A stretch of DNA of 64,000 nucleotides from Halalkalicoccus jeotgali B3 (GTDB lineage: Archaea; Halobacteriota; Halobacteria; Halobacteriales; Halalkalicoccaceae), in assembly GCF_000196895.1 (NCBI RefSeq), contig NC_014297.1, positions 62,001 through 126,000 on the forward strand, given 5' to 3'. Below are positions 1 through 7,377 of this stretch, piece after piece (positions within the stretch are counted from its first letter, which is position 1; each line of letters starts with the position of its first letter). The notes under the pieces are model-generated. The model did no database searches and was not told where the DNA came from. It was given only the letters and a program-made list of their open reading frames with translations. The translations under genes and the position numbers were made by a program.

Positions 1-2091
1 GGCGTCGAGGTCGGTCTCTTCGGGATCGAACCCGTCCATGCGCATATACGGCAGCGGGAACCGGAAGACGTTCCAGAGGATGTTGAGATTACGTTCCATC
101 GTCGCCATCTCGTCCCACGAAAAGCGCATGTCCTCGCCCTGAGGGTTGACCGAGAGCAAGAACAGCCGCATCGCATCGGAGCCGTGGCGCTGGATCGCCT
201 CGTGGGGCTGGACGACGTTGCCGACCGATTTGGACATCTTTTTGCCCTCGCTGTCGTTGGCGAAACCGTGCATCAACACCTCGTCGTAGGGCACCTCCCC
301 GAGCGCGGCGGTACCCATTCCCAACTGTGACCAGAACCACCCGCGGGTCTGGTCGTGAGCCTCCATGATCAGGTCGGCGGGCCACAGCTCGTCGAACTCC
401 TCTTCTTTGCCGGGGTAGTCGAGGGTACCCCACGACGCGACCGAGGAGTCGAGCCAGACGTCGAAGACGTCGGGGACGCGCTCGTAGGTGGTGTCGCCCT
501 CAGTGATCGTCAGCTCGTCGACGGTCGGGCGGTGGAGGTCGACCTCCTCGGGATCGACGTCTCGGTCCACGCGCTCAGCGAGTTCCTCCCGGGAGCCGAT
601 CACGATCACGTCGTCCATCTCGCCCGACCAGTCCTCGGGAACCCAGATCGGGATCGGGATCCCCCAGTAGCGCTGTCGTGAGACGTTCCAATCGGGGGCA
701 TTCTCGACGAAGTCCCTGAACCTGTTGTCCCGTGCCCACTGGGGGTGCCACTCGCTGTCCTCGATGTTGGCGAGCAGCTCGTCCTTGACGTCGGTGATCG
801 TGATGAACCACTGGTCGGTCGCCATCTGCAAAATGGGGGTATCACACCGCCAACAGTGGCCGTACGAGTGCGTCAGCGTTCCGGAGGCGACGAGCAGGCC
901 CTTCTCCTCTAAGTCGGCCGTGATCTCCTCGTCGGCCTCTTTGACGAACTGTCCCTCGTACTTGCCGCCCTCGGAGGTATAAACGCCGTCGCCGGCGATC
1001 GGGCAGAAGACGGGCAGACCGAGTTCGGTACCGCGCTCGAAGTCGACCTCACCGTGGCCGGGCGCGGAATGCACCAGCCCGGTGTCCTCGGCCTCGACGT
1101 AGTCGGCGTGGTACACTTCTCGGGTGCCCTCGCTGTCGGGGTTTGCGGGAACCTCCTCGGCGAGGGGGTGCTCGTACTCCCAGCCGACCATTGTCGCGCC
1201 CGAAAGTTCCTCCTCGACCTCGTAGTCCTCGTAGCGTCCCTTCGAGAGGACGTTCTCGGCACAGTCGGCCGCGACGTAGAGGACGTCCTCCTCGCCGTCT
1301 CGGCGGGCACGAACCCGCTGGTAGGCCAGCTCCTCGTTGACGGCGACGAACTCGTTTGCCGGGATGGTCCAGGGCGTCGTCGTGTAGATGACGAGGCTGC
1401 CCTCGCGCTCCGTGAGGGGGAACTCGACGTAGACCGTGGGGTCCTCGCGGTCCTCGTACTCGACCTCGTTGTTCGCGATGGCGGTCTCACACCGGGGACA
1501 CTGGCTGATCGAGCGTTTCCCCTGATCGACTAATCCCCGGTCTGCGACCTGCGAGAAGCCCCACCAGGCGGCCTCCATATACTCCGGCGAGACCGTCCTG
1601 TAGGGGTTCTCCCAGTCCATCCAGACACCGAAAGACTTGAAGTCGTTCTGGAGACCCTCCAGTTGCTCGTCGGCGAAGGACTTGCACTCGGAAATGAAGT
1701 TCTCCATCCCGAACTCCTCGATGTCCTTCTTGTTCTCGAAGCCAAGGCGCTCTTCGACCTTCGTCTCGATGGGCAACCCGTGCATGTCATAGCCCGGCCG
1801 GTCGGTCACGTCGTGGCCACGCATTCGGATCTGGCGGATGTAGGCGTCCTTCAGGCTCTTGTTCCACGTCGTCCCCATGTGGGCCGCTCCCGACGTGTAC
1901 GGCGGGCCGTCGACGAAGAAGAAGGGCTCCTCGTCGGCGAACGCTTCTTTCGTTTTCTCGTAGGCGTCGACCGCCTCCCAGTAGTCGAACACCCGCTTTT
2001 CGAGTGCCTCGGGGTCGTACTGGTCGGGGACCTCCCCGAACCGCGCGCCCTCCGAGGGGTGGTCCTCCTCGTCCATATCGGACCTGCTCAT
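1..2091 (-). CDS. ileS: Isoleucyl-tRNA synthetase, partial (C-terminus beyond left edge)
   Basis: Class I aminoacyl-tRNA synthetase that charges tRNA-Ile in the cytoplasm. About 697 codons are visible, starting at ATG 2091 (MSRSDMDEEDHPSEG); family members are about 1,050 residues, so the anticodon-binding C-terminus lies outside the window. The HIGH-type signature appears as PPYTSGAAHMG near residue 65-75 and the KMSKS loop as KKMSKSVGN around residue 617-625 (bases 221-245). Between them are the editing-domain region and paired-cysteine metal sites (CPRC near residue 185 and CWRC further on). The gene is transcribed away from a structured gene-free stretch. Assignment is secure. Confidence 0.97.
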   Translation of the reverse strand, partial: MSRSDMDEEDHPSEGARFGEVPDQYDPEALEKRVFDYWEAVDAYEKTKEAFADEEPFFFVDGPPYTSGAAHMGTTWNKSLKDAYIRQIRMRGHDVTDRPGYDMHGLPIETKVEERLGFENKKDIEEFGMENFISECKSFADEQLEGLQNDFKSFGVWMDWENPYRTVSPEYMEAAWWGFSQVADRGLVDQGKRSISQCPRCETAIANNEVEYEDREDPTVYVEFPLTEREGSLVIYTTTPWTIPANEFVAVNEELAYQRVRARRDGEEDVLYVAADCAENVLSKGRYEDYEVEEELSGATMVGWEYEHPLAEEVPANPDSEGTREVYHADYVEAEDTGLVHSAPGHGEVDFERGTELGLPVFCPIAGDGVYTSEGGKYEGQFVKEADEEITADLEEKGLLVASGTLTHSYGHCWRCDTPILQMATDQWFITITDVKDELLANIEDSEWHPQWARDNRFRDFVENAPDWNVSRQRYWGIPIPIWVPEDWSGEMDDVIVIGSREELAERVDRDVDPEEVDLHRPTVDELTITEGDTTYERVPDVFDVWLDSSVASWGTLDYPGKEEEFDELWPADLIMEAHDQTRGWFWSQLGMGTAALGEVPYDEVLMHGFANDSEGKKMSKSVGNVVQPHEAIQRHGSDAMRLFLLSVNPQGEDMRFSWDEMATMERNLNILWNVFRFPLPYMRMDGFDPEETDLDA

Positions 2092-2580
2092 ACCAGTAGG
2101 AATCCGGCGTGGCGGTAAAGAGCGTTCGGTCGAAAGCCCTCGGCACGGCTTGGCAGCCGTGCCTCGCCCTTTTCATGACCACCAGGCCTGCCTAGTCGCG
2201 GCGCGCGATCACGCGCCGCTTCCGGGAACGCCAGCCCTTCCCCGTGCCGCTCGCGTGGCTGCCACTTTCGGCAGCCACGCGTACGCCGGCCACCGGAGGA
2301 CCGCAAGTACCGATCTATTTTTATTCTATAGTCTATATCAAGAAATATTCGAAGTGAAGCGAGGCAGAAGGACGTCCTGCTCATGCTCTTTGCGATACAG
2401 CTCTCGGCCCTCGTAGTCGTGATGCCGGGGCTATTTCCGCTGCTATTCGTTTCGGGATTCATCACGTTGCACGTGCTTGTGGAGGAACTCGTCAGACGGC
2501 TAGACGAATACTCCGAAAGAGAGTTCCGCGACGGACGCCTCTCAACACCGCTTTACGCTCTCACACCTTCCCTGTTAACC
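2092..2580. other. Gene-free stretch between ileS and udg
   Basis: No convincing gene is seen. Bases 2142-2280 hold three hairpins (separate entry). Bases 2311-2352 are AT-rich and, read on the minus strand, include TATA-like sequence, so a promoter for ileS with a leader of about 200 nt is possible. An open frame runs in phase into udg from 2383 and would encode a hydrophobic segment, but it lacks a better start signal than GTG 2581, which has TTTACG about 28 bp upstream. Confidence 0.6.
2142..2280. repeat. Three successive perfect hairpins upstream of ileS
   Basis: Three perfect inverted repeats: 2142-2163 (9-bp stem GGCACGGCT, 4-nt loop), 2198-2219 (8-bp stem GCGGCGCG, 6-nt loop) and 2253-2280 (11-bp stem GCGTGGCTGCC, 6-nt loop). 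None is followed by a clear T tract on either strand. They lie 50-190 nt before the ileS start on its coding strand, so they could form a structured 5' leader or an independent RNA. The pairing is seen directly; the role is inferred. Confidence 0.6.
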
Positions 2581-3258
2581 GTGCCGCAGTACCCCGATTC
2601 ACGCAACGTCCTCGAACCGAACTGCACCCGGTGTCCTCACCTCGCGGAGACCCGCGAGTGCATCTCGTGGGGGACTGGCCCGCTCGATTCCCCCGTTCTG
2701 GTCGTCGGCGAGGCCCCGGGTTCGGGGGCGCCCGAAGCGGATCTGTGGAAGGGCGGCAACTGGACCGGGATGGCCTACACCGCCCGCCACTCCGGGCGAG
2801 TCATTCGGGACCTGATGGAGTCGGTCGGGTATCACGACGCCTACTACACGAACGCGGTGAAGTGCTTTCCTCCGGATGTTCCCGCGAGCGAAGCGAGTGG
2901 GAGCTCGTCGGAACCGGGCTCTGACGGTGGGAAGGTATCGAACCGCGAGCCCACCGACGAGGAGCTTGCGACCTGCCGAACTCACTTGGTGACCGAGGTC
3001 GAGGAGGTCGAACCGGACGCCATCGTCCCGACCGGAAAGCACGCCACCGAAACGCTGCTCACGCTCGACGAAAAGAGTCTGGATGGATTCACGGATCACG
3101 TCCTGACGCCCATCGACTGCGAGGCGCTCTCGACGCCCCTATTACCCGTGCTTCACCCTTCCTATCAGAACATCTGGATCGCGCGGCTTGGCTACGAGTC
3201 CGAGGAGTACCGCGAGCGACTGCGCGAGGAACTCGACGGGCTGTGTGCGGGCGGGTAA
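2581..3258 (+). CDS. Uracil-DNA glycosylase family protein (Fe-S type, family 4/5-like)
   Basis: Probably excises uracil from DNA as the first step of base excision repair. The 225-residue protein has cysteines at 15, 18 and 27 and another in NAVKCFPPD near residue 96, consistent with the 4Fe-4S cluster of family 4/5 enzymes. The active-site motif GEAPGSG (43-49) and the late LHPSYQN motif fit the superfamily. GTG 2581 is chosen because it directly precedes conserved sequence and has TTTACG at about -28. A Ser/Gly/Glu-rich insert (about 101-118, PASEASGSSSEPGSDGGK) interrupts the region after the cluster cysteine. Exact subfamily is uncertain. Confidence 0.85.
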   Translation: MPQYPDSRNVLEPNCTRCPHLAETRECISWGTGPLDSPVLVVGEAPGSGAPEADLWKGGNWTGMAYTARHSGRVIRDLMESVGYHDAYYTNAVKCFPPDVPASEASGSSSEPGSDGGKVSNREPTDEELATCRTHLVTEVEEVEPDAIVPTGKHATETLLTLDEKSLDGFTDHVLTPIDCEALSTPLLPVLHPSYQNIWIARLGYESEEYRERLREELDGLCAGG

Positions 3259-3290
3259 CTTTCTTACTCCGAGCCGCCACACGTCCCCAT

Positions 3291-3716
3291 ATGGCAAGCA
3301 TCTTCAGCCAGATCGTCGACGGTGAGATCCCCGCACGGGTCGTCTACGAGGACGAGACGACGATGGCGTTTCTCGACGCCAACCCGCTCGCGCCGGGCCA
3401 CACGCTCGTGATCCCCAAAGCGGAGCACGAGCGCCTGAACGACCTCCCTGACGACCTCGCAAGCGATCTCTACGATACACTCCACCGGCTGATCCCCGTC
3501 ATCGAGGGGGCCGTCGACGCCCCCGCCTCGAACGTCGCATTCAACAACGGCGAGGCCGCTGGCCAGGAGGTCCCCCACGTCCACGGCCATATCATCCCCC
3601 GGTTCGAGGACGACGGCGGCAACCCGATCCATGCGATCGCCGGCTCCCCACCGAACCTCGACGACGAGGAGTTGGACGATATCGCGGAGAGGATCTCTAC
3701 GGACACCCGGATCTAA
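3291..3716 (+). CDS. HIT family protein (histidine-triad nucleotide hydrolase)
   Basis: Small cytoplasmic nucleotide-binding hydrolase of the HIT superfamily; physiological substrate unknown, probably adenosine phosphoramidates. The 141-residue protein begins at ATG 3291 (MASIFSQIVDGEIPARVVYED), the usual HIT start, and carries the triad VPHVHGHIIPRF near residue 95-106. Length is normal for the family. It lies 32 nt after udg on the same strand. The frame is open further upstream, but that extension overlaps the udg end and has no homology that I can recognise. Confidence 0.95.
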   Translation: MASIFSQIVDGEIPARVVYEDETTMAFLDANPLAPGHTLVIPKAEHERLNDLPDDLASDLYDTLHRLIPVIEGAVDAPASNVAFNNGEAAGQEVPHVHGHIIPRFEDDGGNPIHAIAGSPPNLDDEELDDIAERISTDTRI

Positions 3717-3746
3717 TCCGATATCGTACCGAAAGGATCCGAAAGC

Positions 3747-3768
3747 GGGCCGATCGCAGCGATCGCCC
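3747..3768. terminator. GC-rich inverted repeat after the HIT gene
   Basis: GGGC-C-GATCGC is followed by GCGATC-GCCC, with one bulged C and almost no loop, about 30 nt after the HIT stop codon. There is no T run, so a terminator role is only a guess from position. Confidence 0.25.
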
Positions 3769-3802
3769 GGACAGGACCCGCCATCGGCCGGGGTGTTTGT
3801 TG

Positions 3803-3836
3803 GATAGAACTATCAAAAAGAAATAGTTTTAAATAT
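3803..3836 (+). promoter_or_regulatory. tfb promoter with an upstream palindrome
   Basis: TTTAAATAT at 3828-3836 is centred about 27 bp before ATG 3859, the spacing of a leaderless haloarchaeal promoter. The perfect palindrome GATAG-AA-CTATC (3803-3814) sits just upstream of the TATA/BRE region and could bind a regulator. Sequence is seen; function is inferred. Confidence 0.6.
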
Positions 3837-3858
3837 TAGTCTGATATATTACAACTTG

Positions 3859-4743
3859 ATGGCAACTAAGATACCTTCAAATTGTCCTGAATGTAATGGA
3901 ACGCTGACCACTCGCGGCGGGGAGACGACGTGTTCGGACTGTGGGCTGGTCGTCAGCGAAGAGCGGATCGATCCCGGGCCCGAGTGGCGGTCGTTCGAGG
4001 ACGAGAGGACCGACCGTCGACGAACGGGTGCGCCCCTCTCGCGATCGCGCCACGATTACGGGCTCTCGACGGAGATCGGATACAGCGGATCGAACCGCGC
4101 CAGCGGGCGCAAACGACGGTTATACGCCCGACTTCGCAGACAGCACAAACGCTCGCACTGTCGCAGCAAGGCCGAGAGAAACCGGCGCGACGTGTTCATG
4201 CAGATTCGTCGTCTGACCGCCGCGCTGTCCCTTCCCGACTCGATTCGTGACCAGGCGTGTACGCTGTTTCGTTCCGCACAGGAGGCGAGGATCGTGACGG
4301 GGCGCTCGCTGGAGGGCTTTACCGCCGCAACAGTGTACGCGGCCTGTCGAGTCCACGGCGTCTCGCGGATCCGTGCCGAGGTGCTCGAGGCCTCGCGTGC
4401 CTCCCGATCGGAGCTCGATGCGGCCTACGGCGCGATGGATCGCGAGCTCGGGCTGCCGGTCGGGCCGCTCGACCCCGACGAGTATATCCCGCGATTCGGG
4501 ACCCGTTTGGACCTCTCAGTCGAAGTGCGAAATCGCGGGAGCGAACTGCTCGAATCGGCAGTCGAGAGCGAACTGATCGGCGGGCACAACCCCGCGGGCG
4601 TTGCGGCGGCCTGTCTGTACACCGCCGCCAAGGAACGCGAGGCGGACGTCACCCAGAAGCAGGCCGCCGCCGTCGCCGACGTGAGCCCGCCGACGATCCG
4701 GGTCACCTATCAGGCGCTCCGTGAGGCCGAACTCGTCGGCTAA
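3859..4743 (+). CDS. tfb: Transcription initiation factor IIB (TFB paralog)
   Basis: General archaeal transcription factor that binds TBP-TATA and recruits RNA polymerase. The 294-residue protein has an N-terminal zinc ribbon (CPEC near 9-12, CSDC near 26-29), a B-finger/linker region, and two cyclin-like repeats (about 110-200 and 205-294; the second contains [17 protein letters not shown]). Length is normal. ATG 3859 is preferred over the adjacent in-frame TTG because of the TATA position. Haloarchaea carry many TFB paralogs with partly specialised promoters; which one this is cannot be told. The region between ribbon and core (50-95) is very rich in Arg and Ser. Confidence 0.93.
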   Translation: MATKIPSNCPECNGTLTTRGGETTCSDCGLVVSEERIDPGPEWRSFEDERTDRRRTGAPLSRSRHDYGLSTEIGYSGSNRASGRKRRLYARLRRQHKRSHCRSKAERNRRDVFMQIRRLTAALSLPDSIRDQACTLFRSAQEARIVTGRSLEGFTAATVYAACRVHGVSRIRAEVLEASRASRSELDAAYGAMDRELGLPVGPLDPDEYIPRFGTRLDLSVEVRNRGSELLESAVESELIGGHNPAGVAAACLYTAAKEREADVTQKQAAAVADVSPPTIRVTYQALREAELVG

Positions 4744-4781
4744 GCGCAATCGCCATGTGCCCCCGGCGTGTTCGGTCGGCC

Positions 4782-5369
4782 ATGACCGACCGGACGGCGG
4801 AAATCAGTAGAGAAACCGCCGAAACCGAGATCGAGTGCGTACTCGAAATCGACGGCAGTGGCGATTCGGAAGTAGAGACGGGGATCGCCTTCTTCGATCA
4901 CATGCTGACGGCCTTCGCGACCCACGGGCTGTTCGACCTCACCGTCCAGTGTGAGGGCGACCTCGCGGTCGACGACCACCACACCGTCGAGGACGTCGCG
5001 ATCGTTCTGGGCGAGGCGTTCTCGGCGGCCGTGGGCGACAAATCGGGGATGGTCCGCTACGCCGACCGACGGGTCCCCCTCGACGAGGCGGTCGCTTCGG
5101 TCGTCGTCGACGTCAGCGGCCGACCCCGCTTTTACTTCGACGGCGAGTTCTCCCAGGACACGGTAGGGGAGATGACCAGCGACATGGCCCGCCATTTCGC
5201 CGAGTCGCTCGCGATGAACGCCGGGCTGACGCTCCACCTGGACGTCGAGGGCGAGAACGCCCACCACGAGATCGAGGCGTCGTTCAAATGCCTCGCCCGC
5301 GCGCTCGACGACGCGACGCGGCTCGACGAGCGCCGGGGTGGGACCCCGAGTACGAAGGGTAAGCTGTGA
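4782..5369 (+). CDS. hisB: Imidazoleglycerol-phosphate dehydratase
   Basis: Dehydrates imidazole glycerol phosphate to imidazole acetol phosphate in histidine biosynthesis. The 195-residue protein has the metal-binding signatures [13 protein letters not shown] and [10 protein letters not shown] in the first half and [12 protein letters not shown] near the C-terminus, all intact. ATG 4782 ([19 protein letters not shown]) matches the usual start; an upstream in-frame ATG would add nine atypical residues. It overlaps the next gene by one base (TGATG), so the two are probably co-transcribed and translationally coupled. Other his genes are not in the window. Confidence 0.96.
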   Translation: MTDRTAEISRETAETEIECVLEIDGSGDSEVETGIAFFDHMLTAFATHGLFDLTVQCEGDLAVDDHHTVEDVAIVLGEAFSAAVGDKSGMVRYADRRVPLDEAVASVVVDVSGRPRFYFDGEFSQDTVGEMTSDMARHFAESLAMNAGLTLHLDVEGENAHHEIEASFKCLARALDDATRLDERRGGTPSTKGKL

Positions 5370-5872
5370 TGTTCGACGAGATCATGGCCAAGTTCGAGGG
5401 CTCGCCCAGCCAGCAGGCGGTCATCCGCCTGTTGCTCGAACGTGGCTTTTCGGTCAGCGACGAGGGTCGAGTCGTCTCGGGTGGGATCGAGATCCCCAAC
5501 ACGCAGGTCGCCCGCGAGATCGGCGTCGACCGCCGTGTGGTGGACTCGACGACGGACGCCATCCTCGCCGACGAGGACCTCCGGCTCGTCTTCCAGAACA
5601 TCTCACAGATCCCCAGCCTGATGGATCTGGCGCCCGTCATCGACCTCTCGACGCTGACGATCGCGGTTCGTGATGCGGGCCAGGAGGGGATCGTCGCCGC
5701 CGTCACCGGTTTGCTCGCTGACAACGGCATCTCGATCCGCCAAACAGTAAGTGAAGACCCGGAGTTCACCGACGAACCCCGGCTCTACATCGTCACCGAC
5801 GAGCCGGTGCCGGGCGACGTGCTCAACGAGCTCCGGGAACTGCCGTTCGTCCGAAAACTCGAACTCCAGTGA
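5369..5872 (+). CDS. ACT-domain regulator of amino-acid metabolism (COG2150-like)
   Basis: Likely ligand-responsive regulator: an N-terminal winged-helix-like part (IPNTQVAREIGVDRRVVDST, about 44-64) followed by an ACT domain (about 92-165, beginning VIDLSTLTIAV) of the kind that binds amino acids. The 167-residue protein starts at ATG 5369, one base into the hisB stop codon. Location after hisB suggests a link to histidine or general amino-acid control, but the ligand and DNA target are unknown. It is convergent with gdh, whose stop codon abuts it directly. Confidence 0.85.
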   Translation: MFDEIMAKFEGSPSQQAVIRLLLERGFSVSDEGRVVSGGIEIPNTQVAREIGVDRRVVDSTTDAILADEDLRLVFQNISQIPSLMDLAPVIDLSTLTIAVRDAGQEGIVAAVTGLLADNGISIRQTVSEDPEFTDEPRLYIVTDEPVPGDVLNELRELPFVRKLELQ

Positions 5873-7144
5873 TCAAGGCCAGAGCCCGCGCGCGTCGTGG
5901 GCGGCTCCGAGCCGTTCGAGCGCGAGGACGTAGGCCGCATCCCGCCACGCCAGCCCCCGCTCGTCGACGCGATCCGCGACCGCGCTCCACGCGCGGAGCA
6001 TCTCCGTCTCCAACTCTTCGTTGACGCGCTCGTGGCTCCACGATCGCCGGTTGATGTCTTGAAGCCACTCGAAGTAGCTCACGGTGACGCCCCCGGCGTT
6101 CGCGAGGATATCCGGGATAACGGGGATCCCGCGCTCGCGCAGAATGGAGTCGGCGGTAGCGGTGGTGGGGCCGTTCGCCCCCTCGACGACCAGATTCGCG
6201 GCGATCGCGTCGGCGTTCGCCGCCGTGATGACGTTGCCGACGGCCGCCGGGACCAGCACGTCGACGTCGAGTTCCAGCAGCTCCTCGTTCTCGATGGTCC
6301 GCTCTGCGACCCGCGTGACCGCCTCGGGTTCCTCCTCGTGAGAGGGGATCGACGCGGTGTCGAGCCCGTCGGGGTCGTAGGCTGCGCCGTTGACGTCGCT
6401 GACGGCGACGACCGTCGCGCCCCACGAGTCGAGCAGGCGCGCGGCGTTCGCGCCGACACTGCCGTAGCCCTGGACCGCGACCGTCGCCCCTTCTATCGGG
6501 ATGTCGTGATAGTCGCAGGCCTCGCGGGCGACGATCGCCACGCTCCGGCCGGGGGCCTCCTCGCGACCGTGGCTCCCGCCGATCACCGGCGGCTTTCCCG
6601 TCACGACGCCGGGCGTGGTCTCGCCCTGGAGCACGCTGTAGGCGTCCATGAACCAGCCCATCGTTTCGGCGTCCGTGCCCATGTCCGGCGCCGGAATGTC
6701 GTGCATCGGACCGACCGTGTCGCGCAGTTCCTGGGCGAACCGGCGGGTCAGCCGCTCGGTTTCGGCCTCGCTCAACTCCTTGGGATCGACCACGACGCCG
6801 CCCTTCGCGCCGCCGAAGGGCAGGTCCATCACCGCGGTCTTCCAGGTCATCCACATCGAGAGGCCGATGCACTCCTCCTCGGTGACGCCGGGGTGATAGC
6901 GCATCCCGCCCTTGAACGGGCCTCGGACGCTGTCGTGCTGGGCGCGATAGCCCGTAAAGACCTCGAGGCTCCCGTCGTCGCGCTCGACCGGCAGCGAGAC
7001 GCGCTGGACGCGTGCGGGGTGTTTCAGCCGCTCGACGACCGCGGGATCGATCTCGACGTGAGCGGCCGCCCGGTCGAGTTGGCGCCGCGCCGTCGCGAGC
7101 GCCGTCTCGGGTTCCGCTCGCTCCTCGGTAACGGGAACACTCAT
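5873..7144 (-). CDS. gdhB: Glutamate dehydrogenase (Glu/Leu/Phe/Val dehydrogenase family)
   Basis: Reversible oxidative deamination of glutamate to 2-oxoglutarate, linking nitrogen and carbon metabolism. The 423-residue protein has the substrate/catalytic region [13 protein letters not shown] and [12 protein letters not shown] in the first third and the nucleotide-binding motif [10 protein letters not shown] near residue 210. ATG 7144 ([11 protein letters not shown]) is chosen; a GTG six bases earlier would add two residues. Two bases separate it from the upstream small zinc-ribbon gene, so the two are likely coupled. Coenzyme preference (NAD or NADP) cannot be assigned from inspection. Confidence 0.93.
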   Translation of the reverse strand: MSVPVTEERAEPETALATARRQLDRAAAHVEIDPAVVERLKHPARVQRVSLPVERDDGSLEVFTGYRAQHDSVRGPFKGGMRYHPGVTEEECIGLSMWMTWKTAVMDLPFGGAKGGVVVDPKELSEAETERLTRRFAQELRDTVGPMHDIPAPDMGTDAETMGWFMDAYSVLQGETTPGVVTGKPPVIGGSHGREEAPGRSVAIVAREACDYHDIPIEGATVAVQGYGSVGANAARLLDSWGATVVAVSDVNGAAYDPDGLDTASIPSHEEEPEAVTRVAERTIENEELLELDVDVLVPAAVGNVITAANADAIAANLVVEGANGPTTATADSILRERGIPVIPDILANAGGVTVSYFEWLQDINRRSWSHERVNEELETEMLRAWSAVADRVDERGLAWRDAAYVLALERLGAAHDARGLWP

Positions 7145-7146
7145 GG

Positions 7147-7311
7147 TCACTCGATCGAGGTCGCGCAGTTTCGAAGCGGCGCCTCACACTCGGGGCACGA
7201 CCCGGGATGGGACGTGGCGCTCACGCGGGCGCCACAGGCCAGACACTCGTAGATCGATTCGGTCTCCGGGTCGGACGCCACGTCCCACGTCAGGGTACTG
7301 TTCGCTGCCAT
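7147..7311 (-). CDS. Small zinc-ribbon (rubrerythrin-like domain) protein upstream of gdh
   Basis: A 54-residue protein read from ATG 7311 ([19 protein letters not shown]). It has two cysteine pairs, CLAC (23-26) and CPEC (39-42), plus Cys49, the pattern of a single rubredoxin- or rubrerythrin-type metal ribbon. The first 20 residues are acidic. The stop codon is two bases before the gdh ATG, which strongly suggests co-transcription and translational coupling. Haloarchaea often carry such short rubrerythrin-like proteins; the function is unknown. A role in redox sensing or as a gdh partner would be a guess. It is short enough to be missed by automated calling. Confidence 0.8.
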   Translation of the reverse strand: MAANSTLTWDVASDPETESIYECLACGARVSATSHPGSCPECEAPLRNCATSIE

Positions 7312-7377
7312 CGACGTGCAATATTTGCCGCTCAGCCATGGGCGTGTGGGTTCAATAGAGAAGATTGTGACGATACC

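Noticed and set aside
2383-2580. In-frame hydrophobic extension of the uracil-DNA glycosylase
   Set aside because: The enzyme is soluble, the extension has no family resemblance, and GTG 2581 has a well-placed TATA-like sequence. It could still be checked by protein N-terminal data.
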